This document shows, in pieces, positions 6,399 through 9,015 of a DNA stretch of 9,015 nt. The DNA comes from Zoogloeaceae bacterium (GTDB taxonomy: Bacteria; Pseudomonadota; Gammaproteobacteria; Burkholderiales; Rhodocyclaceae). Below the pieces are notes generated by a model. That model was not told the DNA's origin. It saw only the letters and a list, made by a program, of their open reading frames with translations, and searched no databases. The stretch lies in assembly GCA_031274855.1 (NCBI GenBank), contig JAISPO010000046.1:1-9015 (forward strand). Direction: 5' to 3'. Every line of letters starts with the position of its first letter. The stretch's first letter is position 1. A program made the position numbers and the translations under genes.

Positions 6399-8009
6399 TT
6401 AGAGAACGACCGGTAGCAACAGCAAGATGGGGAACCACCAGGGCGGCGGCGGGTACGGCACGTTGATGATCTGGGGCTGCGTATAAGGGCCGACGAAGCC
6501 GTCAGCGTCCGTCGCGCGTACCCGCGTGTAGTAAGTATCGGGTGGCGGCCGGGCGATGGTAATCGTGGGTTCAGCGACCTGCTGCTCAATGGCGATACTG
6601 GTAAACGCGGCATCGCGCGCCAACTGGAACAGGAAAGTTTGTCCCGGCTCGCTCACCCAGGCAAAGGTCAGGGATTCATTCGAGAGCGTTGGTGGCGGCA
6701 GCCCGGCAGGCAAGGCATCCATCCTGAAGTGCTGGGCATCATTCCAGGGGCCGGAATCGCCGCCGGCACGAATGCTGCGCATACGCCAGAAATAATCGCC
6801 CGGCGGCAGTTGGCGCGCCGGCATGATGGTGTTCCCTTCAATGCCATCAATATCGGCAACGATATCGGTAAACGTCTTGTCACTGGCGATCTGGAGACGA
6901 TAACGCGCCGCGTCGGGGTTGATTGTCCATGCCAGCTCCACCGATGCCGCGCGCACTTTGGCGTCGCGGGGCGGCGCAGCCGGAAATGGCGGTTCAGGAC
7001 GCGCCTTGAGCTGAAAGCGAAAATCCGAATCAAGCCCTTCCAGCCCCTGAGCGTCGATGCCGCGCACACGGAGGATGTATTCACCATCGGGCAAATGTCC
7101 GAATTTCGCCTCCGGCCGGGTGGCGCTGGCATCGGCCAGCAGTTCATGCATCTCTGGATCGGCCCCGATCTGGAAGCGATAGGCGCGCGCGCCGTCGAGC
7201 GGCGGCAGGGCAAAGCGAACAATGGGATGCTCATGCAAATAGGGCAGGCCGCTTACATCGGGCTTCGGCAGCAGGGCAACGGGTCGCGGTAACGCGCTGC
7301 CGGTATTGGTCACGATGCCATACCCTGCCGGTACGGCTGTGGCCGCGGATTTGTCGCTGTGGACGTCGACCGCGCCCTCTGTAACCTCGGCGCGACTGAC
7401 ACTGCCGTCAGCCTCGACCCGAAACCGCGTGCCGCGCACGCCCATGGCGGTGGTTGGCGTGTTGATGCGATATTTGGGCCGTGACGCGGAGCTTTTGGTG
7501 ACCGTCGATTCAATGCGGCCCCGTTCCAGATGAAGCTGGCTGTCGGGAATTTTGGTACCGCGATAACGCGACAGTTCTTCGACGCGCAACCGGCTTTCGG
7601 GTTGCAGCACCAGCCGCGAACCGTCGATAAGCTCCAAAGTCACGAAGCCCTGTTCGCCGGTAATGAGTGTGGTTTGTCCGGTAATGGCGTCGCCGACGGA
7701 CGGCGTCCGCCCATTGGCCAGCACCTCGCCGCTCATGCTGATGATGATGGCGGTAGCCGGTTCCGTGCGCAGCAACGCGACCGGAATCCGCAGTGTTGTA
7801 CCCGGCATTAGCCGGTGCGGGTCGGCGACCTGGTTGATTTGCTGCAACTGCCGCCAATGCCCGGTTTTTTTCAGCATGTCGGCGGCAATGCCGGACAGCG
7901 TTTCCCCCTCCTTGACCGCGTAATGAATCTCGCTGTCGGCATAAACCGCCGTCGCGGAAAGGATGCCTGACAAAACCAGCGTGGCGAGTATTGAAATTAT
8001 TTTGTTCAT
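6399..8009 (-). CDS. Secreted LysM/FecR-domain protein with three fibronectin-like repeats
   Basis: The product has 536 residues with a Sec signal peptide (about 1-24, cleavage after AVYA). A LysM domain (about 28-76: HYAVKEGETLSGIAADML, then INQVADPHRLMPGTTLRIP) probably binds peptidoglycan. A FecR domain follows (about 92-215), with GEQGFVTLELIDGSRLVLQP and the hallmark NTPTTAMGVRGTRFRV. Three tandem fibronectin-III-like units follow (about 258-335, 345-430, 436-518); each has an FQxxxD motif (YRFQIGAD, YRLQIASD, FLFQLARD) and a second strand such as GEYILRVRGID or GDYFWRMRSI. The chain ends in a short hydrophobic tail, PPPPWWFPILLLLPVVL. The start overlaps the regulator stop as ATGA. FecR-domain periplasmic proteins are known to occur next to CHASE2 sensors, as here, so this may be the accessory sensor or ligand presenter of the kinase downstream. 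It is not a classical FecR anti-sigma regulator: it has no nearby sigma factor or TonB receptor gene, and the FecR domain lies behind a signal peptide. Confidence 0.9.
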   Translation of the reverse strand: MNKIISILATLVLSGILSATAVYADSEIHYAVKEGETLSGIAADMLKKTGHWRQLQQINQVADPHRLMPGTTLRIPVALLRTEPATAIIISMSGEVLANGRTPSVGDAITGQTTLITGEQGFVTLELIDGSRLVLQPESRLRVEELSRYRGTKIPDSQLHLERGRIESTVTKSSASRPKYRINTPTTAMGVRGTRFRVEADGSVSRAEVTEGAVDVHSDKSAATAVPAGYGIVTNTGSALPRPVALLPKPDVSGLPYLHEHPIVRFALPPLDGARAYRFQIGADPEMHELLADASATRPEAKFGHLPDGEYILRVRGIDAQGLEGLDSDFRFQLKARPEPPFPAAPPRDAKVRAASVELAWTINPDAARYRLQIASDKTFTDIVADIDGIEGNTIMPARQLPPGDYFWRMRSIRAGGDSGPWNDAQHFRMDALPAGLPPPTLSNESLTFAWVSEPGQTFLFQLARDAAFTSIAIEQQVAEPTITIARPPPDTYYTRVRATDADGFVGPYTQPQIINVPYPPPPWWFPILLLLPVVL

Positions 8010-8707
8010 TGCGTAATGGGTACAACACGCTCCAGACGATAGCCGTAGTTATATGCGGGAACCAGACGAAAGCCGCTCTCCGGGCCAAGCGCCAGCTTCT
8101 TGCGTATGCGGCTGATATGCGTATCAAGTGTACGTGTCGGTACCGCCGCGTTCAAGCCCCAGACGGCTCCAAGCAGATATTCGCGCGACAGCAGCCGGCC
8201 AAGATTTTCAAACAGCAGCAGCGCCAGCGCGAACTCCTTTTCCGTGAGTCCATCAATCGGCATTCCGGCGCGCAACAACCGCCGATGCTGAACATCAATC
8301 TGAAAAGGAGGGATGTCGATGTACTGCGGGTGATGGACGCGGGGCTGCGCCCTGCGCCAGATTGCCTCCAGACGCGACAGCAGCTCCAGCCGCCGTATCG
8401 GCTTGATCATGTAGTCATCGGCGCCGGCGTTGAGACCGGCAGTAACGCCCTCTTCGGTACTCAGACTGGTCACGAACACAATCGGCGCGGTAATGCCGTG
8501 TTCCTGACGCAGACAGCACAATACGTCGTGGCCGGTCTGGTCGGGCAACATCCAGTCGAGCAAGAAGGCATCGAAACTCTCACCGGAAACCCGTTGCAGC
8601 AAATCCCGCCCGCGCATAAAGACGTGTACATCGTGACCGGCCTCGGCAAGCCACCTTTGCAGCGCCTCGGCCTGAACAGGATCGTCTTCGAGCAAAGCTA
8701 TTTTCAT
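8006..8707 (-). CDS. OmpR-family response regulator (receiver plus winged helix)
   Basis: This is a two-component transcription regulator of 233 residues, the usual family length. The receiver (about 1-118) has acidic residues Glu7, Asp8 and Asp9 (MKIALLEDDP), the phospho-acceptor Asp51 in LLDWMLP, Thr80 in FVTS and Lys102 in MIKPIRR. The Trans_reg_C winged helix (about 130-227) shows LTEKEFALALLLFENLGRLLSREYLLGAVWG, then the recognition-helix segment RTLDTHISRIRKKLAL and the wing YNYGYRLERV. The start ATG at 8707 has only a weak GAGAG in front. It is the first gene of the coupled signalling operon and its stop overlaps the next start (ATGA). Its likely kinase is the CHASE2 protein two genes downstream. 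Its target genes are unknown; autoregulation is possible given a direct repeat in the upstream gap. Confidence 0.94.
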   Translation of the reverse strand: MKIALLEDDPVQAEALQRWLAEAGHDVHVFMRGRDLLQRVSGESFDAFLLDWMLPDQTGHDVLCCLRQEHGITAPIVFVTSLSTEEGVTAGLNAGADDYMIKPIRRLELLSRLEAIWRRAQPRVHHPQYIDIPPFQIDVQHRRLLRAGMPIDGLTEKEFALALLLFENLGRLLSREYLLGAVWGLNAAVPTRTLDTHISRIRKKLALGPESGFRLVPAYNYGYRLERVVPITQ

Positions 8708-8737
8708 GGCGCTCTCATGGGGCTATGTGGATCATCC

Positions 8738-8757
8738 GGTTTTGGAATGGTTTTATA
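8738..8757 (-). promoter_or_regulatory. Candidate operator/promoter region upstream of the signalling operon
   Basis: The 107-bp gap between the divergent regulator and dehydrogenase genes holds two copies of GGTTTT (8738-8743 and 8749-8754), exactly 11 bp apart. On the minus strand this reads AAAACC-N5-AAAACC. Two half-sites in the same orientation about 11 bp apart is the known geometry for OmpR/PhoB-type winged-helix regulators. A TATAAA on the minus strand (8757-8752) overlaps the repeat and could be a -10 element for the operon; TATAGT at 8754-8759 could serve the plus strand. Neither has a convincing -35 box. The repeat is seen directly; the operator role is inference. Confidence 0.3.
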
Positions 8758-8802
8758 GTTCACGGCAATACTCCAATCATAGGCCATCAAAGGCGCAAGC
8801 GA

Positions 8803-8807
8803 AAGGA
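8803..8807 (+). promoter_or_regulatory. Ribosome binding site of the alcohol dehydrogenase gene
   Basis: AAGGA lies 7 nt before the ATG at 8815 and supports that start. The reading frame then stays open to the window edge. Confidence 0.55.
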
Positions 8808-8814
8808 ATACATC

Positions 8815-9015
8815 ATGCAAGTAAATGCTTATGGCGCTCACGCGGGGGACAAACCCCTTGAACCGTTGCGGATTACCCGCCGCGCACCCGGCCCGCACGA
8901 CGTGCAAATTGATATTGCCTTCTGCGGCATCTGCCATTCGGACTTGCATCAAGTGCGCGCGGAATGGGCGGGGACGCGCTTCCCCTGCGTGCCCGGCCAC
9001 GAAATCGTCGGACAT
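8815..9015 (+). CDS. Zinc-dependent alcohol dehydrogenase (cinnamyl-alcohol/YahK-like), N-terminal part
   Basis: This is the first 67 codons of a medium-chain zinc alcohol dehydrogenase; the rest lies beyond the right edge. The family oxidises alcohols or reduces aldehydes with NAD(P). The visible part is the start of the GroES-like domain: MQVNAYGAHAGDKPLEPLRI, then DVQIDIAFCGICHSDLHQVR with the catalytic zinc ligand Cys40, and FPCVPGHEIVGH with His62 and Glu63 of the GHE motif. The CGICHSDLH and FPCVPGHEIVG patterns resemble the NADP-linked YahK/AdhC (cinnamyl-alcohol dehydrogenase) branch more than the classic NAD-linked ethanol enzymes. The start is supported by AAGGA upstream. It is divergent from the signalling operon, so it could share or respond to the same control region. 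Its aldehyde/acetate link to acetate kinase is suggestive only. Confidence 0.9.
   Translation, partial: MQVNAYGAHAGDKPLEPLRITRRAPGPHDVQIDIAFCGICHSDLHQVRAEWAGTRFPCVPGHEIVGH

Noticed and set aside
5539..6438. Open frame of about 300 codons on the minus strand in another frame across the CHASE2 kinase
   Set aside because: Its product is Arg/His/Ala-rich with no domain, typical of an out-of-frame reading; the CHASE2 motifs lie in the other frame.
6399..8009. Classical FecR anti-sigma regulator of an iron-uptake system
   Set aside because: The FecR domain sits behind a signal peptide and a LysM domain, and no ECF sigma factor or TonB-dependent receptor gene is adjacent.
7991..8758. Open frame of about 255 codons on the plus strand opposite the OmpR-type regulator
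   Set aside because: No domain is recognisable, and the minus strand here encodes a complete regulator with all receiver and winged-helix residues.

Overview
The window reads as chromosomal DNA of a GC-rich proteobacterium, most likely a betaproteobacterium. The evidence is the purM C-terminus, the BamE-like lipoprotein, the codon use and the type of signalling genes. The family-level guess (Rhodocyclales or Nitrosomonadales type) is inference only. There are no mobile elements, RNA genes or CRISPR arrays, and coding density is very high.

Layout: the 3' end of purM runs rightward to 393. A 37-bp gap follows, mostly filled by a degenerate 7-bp tandem repeat. Everything from 431 to 8707 is on the minus strand. 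In transcription order (right to left) it holds an OmpR-type response regulator (8006-8707), a secreted LysM/FecR/fibronectin-like protein (6399-8009), a membrane histidine kinase with an extracytoplasmic CHASE2 domain (4452-6398), acetate kinase (3271-4452), a soluble histidine kinase with a degenerate receiver and a PAS domain (1727-3262) and a NarL/FixJ-type response regulator (1086-1724). A separate small BamE-like lipoprotein gene (431-1000) follows with its own good ribosome binding site. A divergent zinc alcohol dehydrogenase starts at 8815 and runs off the right edge.

The six minus-strand signalling genes are joined by overlaps or gaps of at most 8 bp: ATGA, TAAATG, TGATG, 8 bp and 2 bp. 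They are almost certainly one transcript with translational coupling. The striking point is that acetate kinase, the enzyme that interconverts acetate/ATP and acetyl phosphate/ADP, sits between two complete kinase/regulator pairs. No pta or phosphoketolase gene is visible in the window. A reasonable model is an envelope-sensing arm (FecR/LysM protein, CHASE2 kinase, OmpR-type regulator) and a cytoplasmic arm (PAS kinase, NarL-type regulator), linked to the acetyl-phosphate pool. That model is inference; the gene order and domain content are seen directly.
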